A stretch of DNA of 64,000 nt, taken from Methylobacterium organophilum. GTDB lineage: Bacteria > Pseudomonadota > Alphaproteobacteria > Rhizobiales > Beijerinckiaceae. The stretch spans positions 62,001 to 126,000 of the forward strand of contig NZ_BPQV01000014.1 in NCBI RefSeq assembly GCF_022179465.1. The letters are read 5' to 3'. Within the stretch, counting starts at the first letter, position 1; every line of letters starts with the position of its first letter. A program made the position numbers and the translations under genes. Shown in pieces: positions 36,487 through 45,271 of this stretch. The notes beneath the pieces were generated by a model. It saw only the letters and a list, made by a program, of their open reading frames with translations, was not told the origin of the DNA and did not search any database.

Positions 36487-38355
36487 TCAAGCCGCCTCGG
36501 TCGGCGTCTCCGCCTTCGCCTCCCGCGGCTCCAGCGTCTTGCCGACGGTGCGCCGTGCCCGGAACACCGGCCGCGACTCGGATTCCTTGCGCTTGAGCAT
36601 CGAGCGGAACTCGTCGCGCCGCTCGTGGATCGAGGCGATGACGAGACCCATCGGCACGCCGACATCGACCAGCACCGCCTCCGAGAGCTGGAGCGAAGCC
36701 TCGATCGTCTCCGGCACCGCGTCGTCGACCCCCATCTCGTAGAGCTGGGTCGCGTGCTTGGCGTCGCGGGCCCGGGCGACGATGGTGAGGTCCGGCCGCT
36801 CGGCGCGGGCCGCCTGCACCACGGCCTCGACGGCATAGGCGTTGTCGAGGGTCACCACGAGGGCGCGGGCGGTGGCGATGTCGCAGCGGCGCAGCATCTC
36901 CGGATTGGCGGAATCCCCGAAATAGACCGGATTGCCGAGGCGCCGGTGCTCCGAGACCCGGGCCGGGTCGGCATCGACGGCGATGTAGGGGATGTCGTGG
37001 CGCTTCAGCATGTCGCCGACGAGGCGGCCGACGCGGCCATAGCCCGCCACGATCACCCGGTTCTGCTGCTTGTCCGGCGGCGGCTCGGCCCGGGCGCGGC
37101 CGAGCTGCTCCTTCGAGACGCGCTTGCCGATCCGCCGGCCCGCCGCGGCGAGCGCGGGGATCGCGATCATGCTGACCGTCGTGACGATCAGGGCGGCCTG
37201 GCCGACATTCTCCGGCACGAGGCCCCCGACCATGGCGCCGCCGATGAGCACGAAGGCGAATTCGCCTCCCGGCCCGAGCAGGAGCGCGGCCTCCAGAGCC
37301 ACCGGCCGGGCAATGCCCATCAGCGGGGCGGCGAGCACGATCACCCCGCCCTTGATGACGAGGAGCGCGAGCGACAGCCCGAGAATGGCACCCGGGGCGG
37401 CGAGGAGTTGGGCGGGATCGAGATTCATGCCCACCGACACGAAGAACACACCCAGCAGCAAGCCCTTGAACGGGTCGATCGTCGCCTCGATCGCCCGGCG
37501 ATACTCGGTCTCGGCGAGCAGCAGGCCGGCGACGAAGGCGCCGAGCGTCATCGACATGCCGCTCGCGGCCGCGGTCAGCGCCGTGCCGACGATGACGAGC
37601 AGGCAGGCCGCCATGAACAATTCGGGGCTCTTGGTGCGCGCCACGAGCTGGAACAGCGGGCGCAGCGCCAGGCGCCCCCCCACCACGATCACGCCGAGGG
37701 CGACGATCGCCTGGAGCAGGGCGAGCGCCATGGCCGCCCCGACATTGCCGCCCCCATTGTTGCCGAGCACCGCGATGGCGAACAGCACGGGGGCGACCGC
37801 GAGGTCTTGGAACAGCAGCACCGCGAAGCTGGTGCGGCCGGCGGGAGTGTTGAGCCGGCGCTGCTCGGCCAGCACCGGCAGCACCACCGCCGTCGAGGAG
37901 AGCGCGAGGGCGATGCCGACGATGATCGCCCCGGCGAGCGGGCTGCCGAGCAGGGCGAGCAGGAGGCCAAGCAGGACCGCCGAGACGCCGACCTGGATCG
38001 CGCCGAAGCCGAAGACGAGCCGGCGCATCATGCGCAGGCGCTCCCAGGACAGCTCGATCCCGATCATGAACATCAGGAAGATCACGCCGAACTCAGCGAG
38101 ATGCGAAATCTCCGCCCGGTTGCCGATGGTGAAGTGCGACAGCCAGGGATGGCCGAGGGCGAGCTTGCCGAGGCCGAAGGGCCCGAGCAGGGCGCCCGCC
38201 CCGATGAAGCCGAGGACGGGGCTGATCCGCAGGCGGTGGAACAGCGGCACGATCACGCCCGCGGTCACCAGGAAGATGATCGCTTCCCTGTAGGAGCCGA
38301 GATGGGCGCCGGCTTCGGCTGCGACCTGCGCGCCGGCCACGGGTGTTTCGGTCAT
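36487..38355 (-). CDS. CPA2-family cation:proton antiporter with RCK (TrkA-N) domain
   Basis: A 622-residue protein. About 12 membrane helices (residues 20-400) match the Na+/H+ exchanger fold of KefB/KefC-type antiporters, including GIALALSSTAVVLPVLAEQR and LFQDLAVAPVLFAI. A cytoplasmic RCK domain with the NAD-binding motif VIVAGYGRVGRLVGDM (about 428-443) follows, plus a short charged tail. Such proteins exchange K+ (or Na+) for H+ and are gated by nucleotide or thiol ligands. It stands alone, with no KefF/G ancillary gene beside it. Confidence 0.92.
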   Translation of the reverse strand: MTETPVAGAQVAAEAGAHLGSYREAIIFLVTAGVIVPLFHRLRISPVLGFIGAGALLGPFGLGKLALGHPWLSHFTIGNRAEISHLAEFGVIFLMFMIGIELSWERLRMMRRLVFGFGAIQVGVSAVLLGLLLALLGSPLAGAIIVGIALALSSTAVVLPVLAEQRRLNTPAGRTSFAVLLFQDLAVAPVLFAIAVLGNNGGGNVGAAMALALLQAIVALGVIVVGGRLALRPLFQLVARTKSPELFMAACLLVIVGTALTAAASGMSMTLGAFVAGLLLAETEYRRAIEATIDPFKGLLLGVFFVSVGMNLDPAQLLAAPGAILGLSLALLVIKGGVIVLAAPLMGIARPVALEAALLLGPGGEFAFVLIGGAMVGGLVPENVGQAALIVTTVSMIAIPALAAAGRRIGKRVSKEQLGRARAEPPPDKQQNRVIVAGYGRVGRLVGDMLKRHDIPYIAVDADPARVSEHRRLGNPVYFGDSANPEMLRRCDIATARALVVTLDNAYAVEAVVQAARAERPDLTIVARARDAKHATQLYEMGVDDAVPETIEASLQLSEAVLVDVGVPMGLVIASIHERRDEFRSMLKRKESESRPVFRARRTVGKTLEPREAKAETPTEAA

Positions 38356-38688
38356 CGCCTGCGGGTGTCGCCTTCCGGATGGTCGGGGCCGGGCACGCCA
38401 AGGCCCGCCCCATCATGGCGAGCCAACCCGCGGCACGGCAACCGAATTTCCGCGTCTTCCGCCAGCCATGGGGAAATTTCCATCGCTAAGGCCGCGCTTC
38501 ATCCGAGGCCGGCGCCGCGATGTGTCCTGCCGCACGAGGTGGACGCATCCTGTGCGGGAAATGTCGCCGTCCACCGCCTCGTGTCCGCGAAGCGCTCGAC
38601 GGCACAACTTCGGCACAATACCCGCATAAGGGCAGACCTTACGGAAGTGTTAAGACGCGCCGCCCGCGGCCGAAGCCCCGAGTGATCC
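38356..38688. other. Intergenic region between antiporter and membrane-protein pair
   Basis: 333 nt between divergent genes. It contains a tandem CGGCACAA (38600-38607 and again about 11 nt later) shortly upstream of the 38689 start. No convincing gene is present; promoter elements for both directions should lie here. Confidence 0.5.
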
Positions 38689-39906
38689 ATGCGGAAAGTG
38701 CCCCCCAACCGGGACGTCCAGCGCGAGGCGCGCGAATGGGCGCTCGACCAGCATCGCTGGAAACACCAGCGCGACGTCGAGCGCGGCTACCGCATCAAGT
38801 GGGGCTATGTTGCGATCGCCTATCTCGTCGAGTTCATGGTGATCGGGGCCTCGCTCGCCGGCGCCTGGCTGTTCGCGGGCTATTACAGCGACGGGGACGA
38901 CCGCAGCTTCTACTTCATGCTGCTGGCGCCCCTGGTCTACGCGGCGGTGGAGCTCTGCCGCGTGCCCCTCGGCATCCTGGCGCGCACCCAGCGCTCCTGG
39001 TTCGTGAAGGGGCTCGCCATCATCGGCATCGTGTTCGCCGCGGGCGTGACCACCAAGTCCGTTTCCCAGCTCGGCGAAATGATGTTCCATCCCCGCCTGA
39101 TGGAAGCGGCCAAGGCCAAGACCGCCCTGAAGGACGCCCAGGCCGACCGCGACAGCCTCGACACCCGCATCGCCGCCGCCAATGCCCGCGTCGAGCAATA
39201 CACCGCCGAGCTGGAGCAGATCGAGAAGCGGGCCGGCGAGAACGCCGCCCAGCTCGCCGGCCTGCCGGCCCAGCGCTGCGAGCGCGTCTACGGCACCAAC
39301 AGCCGGGGCATGCGCTACTCGAACCTGAAATGCGTCACCGATCCGCGCACCGCGACCCTCAACGCGGCGGTGGCCAAGGCCGGCAGCGACCGGGCCGGCG
39401 TGACCAAGGATCTGGAAGAGGCCCGCAAGGCCCGCGCCCAGCTCGACCGCGGCGCCGCCGACCGCAAGGTAGCCGATGCCGAGCAGGCCTACCGCAACGC
39501 GGTCAACCGCTCGCAGCTCCACTCCTTCACCGCCATGGTCTACGGCGTCGATCCGATCGACGTGACCGACAGCCAGGTCCACGCCTTCCTGCGCATCTTC
39601 GTGTTCGTGCCCGCGCTCTGCGCCGCCTTCGCCTCCACCATCCTGGCGCTTTCGGCGGTCTCGGTGCGCAAGACGTTCATGGACGAAGACGACCTCGGCG
39701 CGGTGGTCGACCCGGAGGCCGCGCCGCACCTGATCGCCTCCCTGACCGAATCCCTGCGGCAGGATCTGGGCCTCGCTCCGGCGAGACCGCGGGAGGACAG
39801 CCACCGAGAGGCCGCCTCCGGCGCCGTGATCCCCCTCGACCGGCGGCAGGGGCCACCGGCCCAGTCGAACATTCCCGGCGCCGCCCCGGCGAGCGCCGGG
39901 GCATGA
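38689..39906 (+). CDS. Uncharacterised four-helix membrane protein with large loop
   Basis: A 405-residue protein. Predicted membrane helices lie near 40-64, 74-94, 106-124 and 302-326. The 175-residue segment between helices 3 and 4 is a coiled coil (KAKTALKDAQADRDSLDTRI, VEQYTAELEQIEKRAGENAA) plus a small loop with Cys197 and Cys215. If the N-terminus is cytoplasmic, this segment is periplasmic and the Cys could pair. The C-terminal 80 residues are acidic, then Pro-rich. No family is recognised with confidence. It is followed 34 nt later by another unknown membrane-anchored protein, so the two probably form one operon. Confidence 0.8.
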   Translation: MRKVPPNRDVQREAREWALDQHRWKHQRDVERGYRIKWGYVAIAYLVEFMVIGASLAGAWLFAGYYSDGDDRSFYFMLLAPLVYAAVELCRVPLGILARTQRSWFVKGLAIIGIVFAAGVTTKSVSQLGEMMFHPRLMEAAKAKTALKDAQADRDSLDTRIAAANARVEQYTAELEQIEKRAGENAAQLAGLPAQRCERVYGTNSRGMRYSNLKCVTDPRTATLNAAVAKAGSDRAGVTKDLEEARKARAQLDRGAADRKVADAEQAYRNAVNRSQLHSFTAMVYGVDPIDVTDSQVHAFLRIFVFVPALCAAFASTILALSAVSVRKTFMDEDDLGAVVDPEAAPHLIASLTESLRQDLGLAPARPREDSHREAASGAVIPLDRRQGPPAQSNIPGAAPASAGA

Positions 39907-39940
39907 GACCGTGAGACGCTGAGACCGTGAGCGCGCCCCA

Positions 39941-40591
39941 ATGAGCCTCCACACGCCCGGCACGCACGAGAACATCGTGCTCGCACAGAACGTCAACGGC
40001 CGCCTTCGGGCGGAGGCGCGCATCATCGCCGCCCGCGCCTTCCTGTTCCGGGCCCTGGGCGCGGGCGCCTTCGCGGCGCTCGCCGGCATCGGCCTCGGCG
40101 CCGCCTCCTACGGCTACGCCTACATGAACCAGTTCGATTCCGCGGCGGAGAAGATCGCCGCGGCGATGCAGGCCGCCCTCTCCGACGTGACGCTGAAGAC
40201 CAAGGGCGAGGTGACGCTCACCGACAACACCCTGAAGCTCGAGGGGCTGCCCAAGCCGTCGAGCAGCGTGCCGACCCCGACCAAGGCCCAGCTGAACGAG
40301 GAGGCGACCGCCGCCTCGAAGGCGCCGGTGAACACCACCTTCACCGTGTTCAAGCAGGTGCCCTATCTCGACGGGCAGATCGTCTCCGGCTGGAACTTCA
40401 AGGCCAACGAGGACAAGCCCTTCCAGCAATATTGCTACTTCTCCCGTCGCTCGAACGAGCCGAAGGGGCAGGTCGAGATCAAGATCGACCTCGCCATGGA
40501 CGGCAAGACCCTGCCGCAACCGCAGAAATCGGACGTGAACCTGGAGATCCTGGCGCGCAACTGCGTCTGGCACGACGGGAAGACGCTGTAG
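39941..40591 (+). CDS. Uncharacterised single-span membrane protein
   Basis: A 216-residue protein from ATG 39941. A 35-residue N-terminal tail precedes one membrane helix (LGAGAFAALAGIGLGAASYG, about 39-58). The remainder would be periplasmic: a helix (DSAAEKIAAAMQAALSDV), a Thr/Pro linker and a beta-rich domain (TTFTVFKQVPYLDGQIVSGW) with two Cys, in QQYCYFSRR and ARNCVWHDG, that may form a disulfide. Co-directional with the four-helix protein 34 nt upstream. No known domain was recognised. Confidence 0.78.
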   Translation: MSLHTPGTHENIVLAQNVNGRLRAEARIIAARAFLFRALGAGAFAALAGIGLGAASYGYAYMNQFDSAAEKIAAAMQAALSDVTLKTKGEVTLTDNTLKLEGLPKPSSSVPTPTKAQLNEEATAASKAPVNTTFTVFKQVPYLDGQIVSGWNFKANEDKPFQQYCYFSRRSNEPKGQVEIKIDLAMDGKTLPQPQKSDVNLEILARNCVWHDGKTL

Positions 40592-40732
40592 AACGGCACG
40601 CGGCCAGGTCAGGCTCGCACCCGCGCCAGATTGACGAGCGCGGATCGGAAAGCCCCGCCGGACGAGCCGCGCGTTGCCGCGGGGGAGGGGGCGGGCTAGT
40701 TCAGGACCTCTCCCTCTCCGATGCGAGCCCCC

Positions 40733-41584
40733 ATGCGCTTTTCCGGAACCGAGACCTACGTCGCCACGCCCGATCTGACCGCGGCGGTCAACGCGGCGAT
40801 CGTGCTGCAGCGCCCGCTTCTGGTGAAGGGCGAGCCCGGCACCGGCAAGACGGTGCTGGCGGAAGAGATCGCCAAGGGACTCGGCGCGCCCCTGCTCACC
40901 TGGAACGTCAAGTCGACCACCAAGGCGCAGCAGGGACTCTACGAGTACGACGCGGTCTCGCGCCTGCGCGATTCCCAGCTCGGCGATCCGCGCGTCTCGG
41001 AGATCGCGCACTACATCCGGCGCGGCAAACTCTGGGAGGCCTTCGCGGCACCGGTGCGCCCGGTCCTGCTCATCGACGAGATCGACAAGGCCGATATCGA
41101 GTTCCCCAACGACCTCCTGACCGAGCTCGACCGGATGGAGTTCCACGTCTACGAGACCGGGCAGACCGTGCGGGCGGAGAACCGCCCGGTGGTGATCATC
41201 ACCTCGAACAACGAGAAGGAACTGCCGGACGCCTTCCTGCGCCGCTGCTTCTTCCACTACATCGCCTTCCCGGACGGGGAGACGCTGAAGCGCATCGTCG
41301 AGGTGCATTACCCGGGCATCAAGCAACGCTTGGTGGAGGAGGCCCTGCGCGTCTTCCTCGCCACCCGCGAAGTGCCCGGCCTCAAGAAGAAGCCCTCGAC
41401 CTCGGAGCTTCTCGACTGGCTCAAGCTCCTCGTCTCCGAGGACGTGGCGCCGGAGACCCTGCGCGAGACCAACGAGCGCAAGCTCATCCCGCCGCTGCAC
41501 GGCGCGCTCCTCAAGAACGAGCAGGACGTGAGCCTGTTCGAGAAGCTGGCCTTCATGATGCGGCGGGAGGGGCGCGGCGGCTGA
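40733..41584 (+). CDS. MoxR-type AAA+ ATPase (CoxD-like)
   Basis: A 283-residue AAA+ ATPase with Walker A GEPGTGKT (33-40), Walker B VLLIDEIDKAD (111-121), sensor VVIITSNNEKELPDAFLRRC and the family start GTETYVATPDLTAAVNAAI. It matches the CoxD/MoxR ATPases that pair with CoxE-type VWA proteins in chaperoning metallo-enzymes or complexes. ATG 40733 is preferred; an ATG 12 nt earlier (40721) is possible. The VWA partner at 34536-35711 is separated by four genes on mixed strands. Confidence 0.93.
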   Translation: MRFSGTETYVATPDLTAAVNAAIVLQRPLLVKGEPGTGKTVLAEEIAKGLGAPLLTWNVKSTTKAQQGLYEYDAVSRLRDSQLGDPRVSEIAHYIRRGKLWEAFAAPVRPVLLIDEIDKADIEFPNDLLTELDRMEFHVYETGQTVRAENRPVVIITSNNEKELPDAFLRRCFFHYIAFPDGETLKRIVEVHYPGIKQRLVEEALRVFLATREVPGLKKKPSTSELLDWLKLLVSEDVAPETLRETNERKLIPPLHGALLKNEQDVSLFEKLAFMMRREGRGG

Positions 41585-41588
41585 GGCG

Positions 41589-42239
41589 TCAGGCTGTCAC
41601 CGCCTCCAGCCCGTCGACGTCACCCCCGCTGATCAGCGGCAGGTGGCGCGTGATCCGTTCCGCATCCCAATCCCACCAGGCGATCCGCTGCATGCGGGCG
41701 GCGTCCGCTTCGCTCAGGCGCCGGCGCAGGATCCGGGCCGGGTTGCCGGCGACGACCGCGTAGGGCGGCACCGGGCGCGTCACCACCGAGAGGGCGCCGA
41801 CCACGGCCCCGTCGCCGATCGTCACGCCGGGCAGGATCGTGCTGTCCAGCCCGAACCAGACGTCGTTGCCGATCACCGTGTCGCCCCGTTTCGGGAAATC
41901 GAGCTCCTCGGGAAAGCGCCCGCGCCAGCCGCCGCCGAAGATCGCAAAGGGATAGGTGGAGGGACCCGCCATCCGGTGGTTGCCGCCGTTCATGGCGAAG
42001 CGCGTGCCTGCAGCGATGGCGCAGAACCGCCCGATGCGCAGGCGGTCGCCGATGAAGGGAAAGTGATAGAGGATGCTGTCGAGGAAGGCGCCTGGGCCTT
42101 CGGGATCGTCGTAGTAGGTGTAGGCGCCGACCGAGACGTTCTCCGGCAGGAGCAGGTTCTTGACGAAGGTCACCCTCGGATGGCCCGGCATCGGATGCAG
42201 GGCGTCGGGATCGGGGCCGAAGCGGGGATCATGCGGCAC
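41589..42239 (-). CDS. CatB-related O-acetyltransferase
   Basis: A 216-residue left-handed beta-helix acetyltransferase. Hexapeptide repeats are visible (IGRFCAIAAGTRFAMNG, TVIGNDVWFGLDSTILPGVT, IGDGAVVGALSVVTRPVPPY), with the xenobiotic-acetyltransferase extras NGGNHRMAG and AVVAGNPARILRRR. It uses acetyl-CoA to acetylate a hydroxyl group; the substrate may be a xenobiotic or a sugar. GTG 42239 is fixed by AAGGAGG 8 nt upstream. Convergent with the MoxR gene. Similarity to CatB does not by itself mean antibiotic resistance. Confidence 0.9.
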   Translation of the reverse strand: MPHDPRFGPDPDALHPMPGHPRVTFVKNLLLPENVSVGAYTYYDDPEGPGAFLDSILYHFPFIGDRLRIGRFCAIAAGTRFAMNGGNHRMAGPSTYPFAIFGGGWRGRFPEELDFPKRGDTVIGNDVWFGLDSTILPGVTIGDGAVVGALSVVTRPVPPYAVVAGNPARILRRRLSEADAARMQRIAWWDWDAERITRHLPLISGGDVDGLEAVTA

Positions 42240-42429
42240 GGCTCTCGCCTCCTTGCATCTGCGGAATGGCCGGGCCGCGCAGACAGCGGAGGCGCACGCC
42301 CCGTGCAAGTGATCTTGCGCACATGACAGGCCACCCGCCGAGGGACATCAGGATGTCGGACTGGCCGCTCAAGGAGCGCACCATGGGTCGCTTCGGCAGA
42401 GGAGCCGGCATGGACAGGAACCGCATGTC

Positions 42430-43410
42430 ATGAAGACGAAAAAGCTCGGCCGCACCGGCCTCGACGTCTCGCCCCTCTGCCTCGGCTGCATGACCTACGG
42501 CGTGCCCGAGCGCGGGCCCCATCCCTGGACGCTGGACGAGGCGCAGAGCCGGCCCTTCATCAAGAAGGCCCTCGAGCTGGGCATCAACTTCTTCGACACG
42601 GCCAATTACTACTCGGACGGGACCTCCGAGGAGATCGTCGGCCGGGCTCTGAAGGACTATGCCGACCGCGACGCCATCGTGCTCGCGACCAAGGTCTATT
42701 TCCCGCTCAAGAGCCAGCCGAATGCCGGCGGTCTCTCGCGCAAGGCGATCTTCTCTTCGATCGACGCCTCGTTGAAGCGACTCGGCACGGATTATGTCGA
42801 CCTCTACCAGATCCACCGCTGGGACTACGACACGCCGATCGAGGTGACGCTGGAGGCGCTGCACGACGTCGTGAAGGCCGGCAAGGCGCGCTATATCGGC
42901 GCCTCCTCAATGTTCGCCTGGCAATTCGCCAAGGCCCTCTTCACCGCGGACCTGCACGGCTGGACCCGGTTCGCCACCATGCAGAATCACCTCAACCTCC
43001 TGTACCGGGAGGAGGAGCGGGAGATGATGCCGCTTTGCGCCGACCAGGGCATCGCGCTGCTGCCCTGGAGCCCGCTCGCCCGCGGCCGCCTGACCCGCGA
43101 CGCGCAGGCCGTCAGCGACCGGCAGAAGACCGACGAGGTCGGTAAGGGCCTCTACGACCGGACCGCGGAAGCCGACGGCAAGGTGATCGAGGCGGTCGCC
43201 GCCATCGCTGAGGCGCGGGGCGTGAAGCGGGCGCAGGTGGCGCTCGCCTGGGTGCTGTCGCGGCCAGGCGTGGCCGCGCCGATCATCGGCGCCTCGAAGC
43301 CGGAGCATCTCGACGATGCCGTCGCCGCCCTCGATCTCGTCCTGACGCCGGAGGAGATCGCCGCGCTGGAAGCGCCCTACATGCCCCACGCGATCGTCGG
43401 ATTTGCCTGA
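42430..43410 (+). CDS. Aldo/keto reductase
   Basis: A 326-residue NADPH-dependent oxidoreductase of the TIM-barrel AKR family. The catalytic tetrad is visible: Asp56 and Tyr61 in FFDTANYYSDG, Lys88 in LATKVYF and His129 in DLYQIHRWD. The C-terminal NADP site has VLSRPGVAAPIIGASKPEHL. ATG 42430 begins with the usual MKTKKLGRTGLDVSPLCLG. It overlaps no gene but is 4 nt from the SixA-like start, so the two may be co-transcribed. Substrate not predictable. Confidence 0.93.
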   Translation: MKTKKLGRTGLDVSPLCLGCMTYGVPERGPHPWTLDEAQSRPFIKKALELGINFFDTANYYSDGTSEEIVGRALKDYADRDAIVLATKVYFPLKSQPNAGGLSRKAIFSSIDASLKRLGTDYVDLYQIHRWDYDTPIEVTLEALHDVVKAGKARYIGASSMFAWQFAKALFTADLHGWTRFATMQNHLNLLYREEEREMMPLCADQGIALLPWSPLARGRLTRDAQAVSDRQKTDEVGKGLYDRTAEADGKVIEAVAAIAEARGVKRAQVALAWVLSRPGVAAPIIGASKPEHLDDAVAALDLVLTPEEIAALEAPYMPHAIVGFA

Positions 43411-43414
43411 AGCC

Positions 43415-43939
43415 ATGCGCCGCCTCATCCTCCTGCGCCACGCCAAGTCCGATCATCCCCCCGGCGTGGCCGATCTCGACAGGCCCCTGGACGCCCGGGG
43501 TCGCAGGGACGGCCCGCGCATCGGCGCGGTGCTCGCCGCCGACGGCCTCGTGCCGGCCCATGTCTTCGTTTCGCCCGCGCGGCGCACGCAGGAAACCTGG
43601 GCCCTGGTGCGGGAACACCTGGGGAGTCTCGAGGCGGAAACCGTGCCCTCGATCTACGAGGCCGCCGCGTCCCGACTGCTGGCGGCAATCCACTCCGCGC
43701 CGGACAGGGCCGGGAGCCTGATGATGATCGGCCACAATCCCGGCTTCCAGAAGCTCGGCCTGTCGCTCGCCGGCACCGGCGAGCCGGAGGCGCTTGCTAC
43801 CCTGCGGGACAACCTGCCCACCGCCGCCGTGGCGGTGATCGACTTCCCCGAGGCGGAAAGCTGGGAAGCGGTGGCGCCGGGCACCGGCCGGCTCGTGCGG
43901 CTGATCCTTCCGCGGACCCTCGCGGAGGAGGAGGCCTGA
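43415..43939 (+). CDS. SixA-like histidine phosphatase
   Basis: A 174-residue member of the histidine phosphatase superfamily. The catalytic motif LILLRHAKSDHP (His9) opens the protein, FVSPARRTQETW follows, and the second catalytic His is in LMMIGHNPGF. SixA in E. coli removes phosphate from the Hpt domain of ArcB or NPr; the true target here is unknown. ATG 43415 directly precedes the conserved start. It lies 4 nt after the aldo/keto reductase stop. Confidence 0.9.
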   Translation: MRRLILLRHAKSDHPPGVADLDRPLDARGRRDGPRIGAVLAADGLVPAHVFVSPARRTQETWALVREHLGSLEAETVPSIYEAAASRLLAAIHSAPDRAGSLMMIGHNPGFQKLGLSLAGTGEPEALATLRDNLPTAAVAVIDFPEAESWEAVAPGTGRLVRLILPRTLAEEEA

Positions 43940-43988
43940 ACCGAATCCGCCCCGGCGCCGTTCCTCACCGAACAACCGGGGCCGGACC

Positions 43989-45185
43989 TTGCTCCTCGAA
44001 GCGCTGCTCGCCGTCACGACCCTGCTGCCCCGGGCCGAGGCCGGGCTCGCGGCCGCGCGGGTGCAGATCGCCGCCCTGCCGGCACCCCAGCTGGAACGGT
44101 CCGCCCCCGCGCCCGAGCCGCCGGCTTTCAGCGCCGTGGCCCGGGCAGTCTCCAACTGGCGGTCGGAGGCGGGGGAGTCGCTCCTGCCGGCGAGCCTCGC
44201 CTTCGTGGTGCGCCACGCGGCCGAGGATCCGGGCTTCGTCGCCCGCTGCGTGAAGCTCAACAATTACTGGTGCATCAAGCGGGCCGGCTGGACCGGCGAG
44301 ATCGGGGGCGATTCGGAAAACCACACCGCCTTCGCAGGTGCCGCCGAGGGGGCCGATGCCGCCGCCCAGCTCCTGCGCCGCTACTATCGCGCCTTCGGAC
44401 GGCGCAGCGCGCTCGCCATCGTGCGGCGCTGGGCCCCTGCCGAATGCGCCGCATCCCCGGCGGCCGTGACGGCCGCGAGCCTCCCCGCGCAGCCGGTCTC
44501 CGGCGCCCTCGCGCCGAAGGGGATCGGTCGGACACTCCGCGCCCGCTATCTCGCCCGGCACCTGCGCGGCGGCGCGCCGCGGCGTGTCGCGGCCGTGCGG
44601 CCATCTGTTGGCGGGGGATTGCGGGTCCAGCCGTGGTCGGCCCGGGCGCAGCTCGCGGGCCATCCCGGCGGCAGGCCCGGGCGGGTCGCCGCGGCCCTGC
44701 CGCCGCTCAAGCCCGTCGCCGACATCGCCACCGGGATCGCCGCCGCGCCGAAGGCCAAGCCGGCCGACAAGCCGGTCGCCGCGCCCGCCCCGAAGCCGCT
44801 TGCCGCCGCCCGGCCGAGCGGCGCAGCCGACCCCGCCGCCCTGCTCGCCCCCGACCGCCTCGTCGCGGAGGCCGCCGTGCTCCCCTCCATCGCCGCGGGC
44901 CTGCCGAGCGGCAGCCTGCTCGACTTGCGCCTGCCCACCCCGTTCTGCGCCAATGACGAGACCCGCATCCGCAACTACGCCGCCCGCATCGCGTCGAGCG
45001 TGGGGCTGAAGCCCGAGGACGACCTGCGCCTGTTCGAGGCGGACGGCACGCCGACGGAGCGGCTCGCCCCGGTGATGCTGGCCATGTCCGCGGTCGAGCT
45101 CGGCACCCTGCGCGCGGCGCCCGCCCTCGTCGCCGCGGCGATCGCCCGGCTCACCGCGCGCTCGACCTCGGCCGAGGCGCGGTGA
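43989..45185 (+). CDS. Secreted protein with lysozyme-like (phage P5-type) motif set
   Basis: A 398-residue protein with a probable TTG start at 43989; the exact start is uncertain. Residues 1-20 are hydrophobic. Residues 90-153 contain NNYWCIKRAGW, NHTAF, GADAAAQLLRRYYRAFGRR and RWAP in the order seen in phage structural protein P5-type peptidoglycan hydrolases. Two Cys (87 and 95) flank the Asn-Asn motif, and another lies at 153. The rest is Ala/Pro-rich linker and a small C-terminal domain with NDETRIRNYAARIASSVG. No other cell-wall gene is adjacent; the YcjX gene follows. The hydrolase role is inference. Confidence 0.7.
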   Translation: MLLEALLAVTTLLPRAEAGLAAARVQIAALPAPQLERSAPAPEPPAFSAVARAVSNWRSEAGESLLPASLAFVVRHAAEDPGFVARCVKLNNYWCIKRAGWTGEIGGDSENHTAFAGAAEGADAAAQLLRRYYRAFGRRSALAIVRRWAPAECAASPAAVTAASLPAQPVSGALAPKGIGRTLRARYLARHLRGGAPRRVAAVRPSVGGGLRVQPWSARAQLAGHPGGRPGRVAAALPPLKPVADIATGIAAAPKAKPADKPVAAPAPKPLAAARPSGAADPAALLAPDRLVAEAAVLPSIAAGLPSGSLLDLRLPTPFCANDETRIRNYAARIASSVGLKPEDDLRLFEADGTPTERLAPVMLAMSAVELGTLRAAPALVAAAIARLTARSTSAEAR

Positions 45186-45271
45186 GCCTAGCTGCGAGCG
45201 AGGCCTTGCGGCAGCCCCCCGCCTGCGCCACCTGATGCCCAGCCTCCCGACGAGAAGCGCGATACCGATCC

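Noticed and set aside
36625-38685. A 686-codon + strand frame opposite the CPA2 antiporter
   Set aside because: His/Asp/Glu/Arg-rich shadow text with no domain; the minus frame is clearly the antiporter.
39677-41500. A 607-codon minus-strand frame across the unknown membrane protein and MoxR genes
   Set aside because: Shadow of three clear + strand genes.
41589-42239. CatB-like acetyltransferase as an antibiotic-resistance gene
   Set aside because: Hexapeptide acetyltransferases of this branch are common housekeeping enzymes; no mobile element or resistance context is present.
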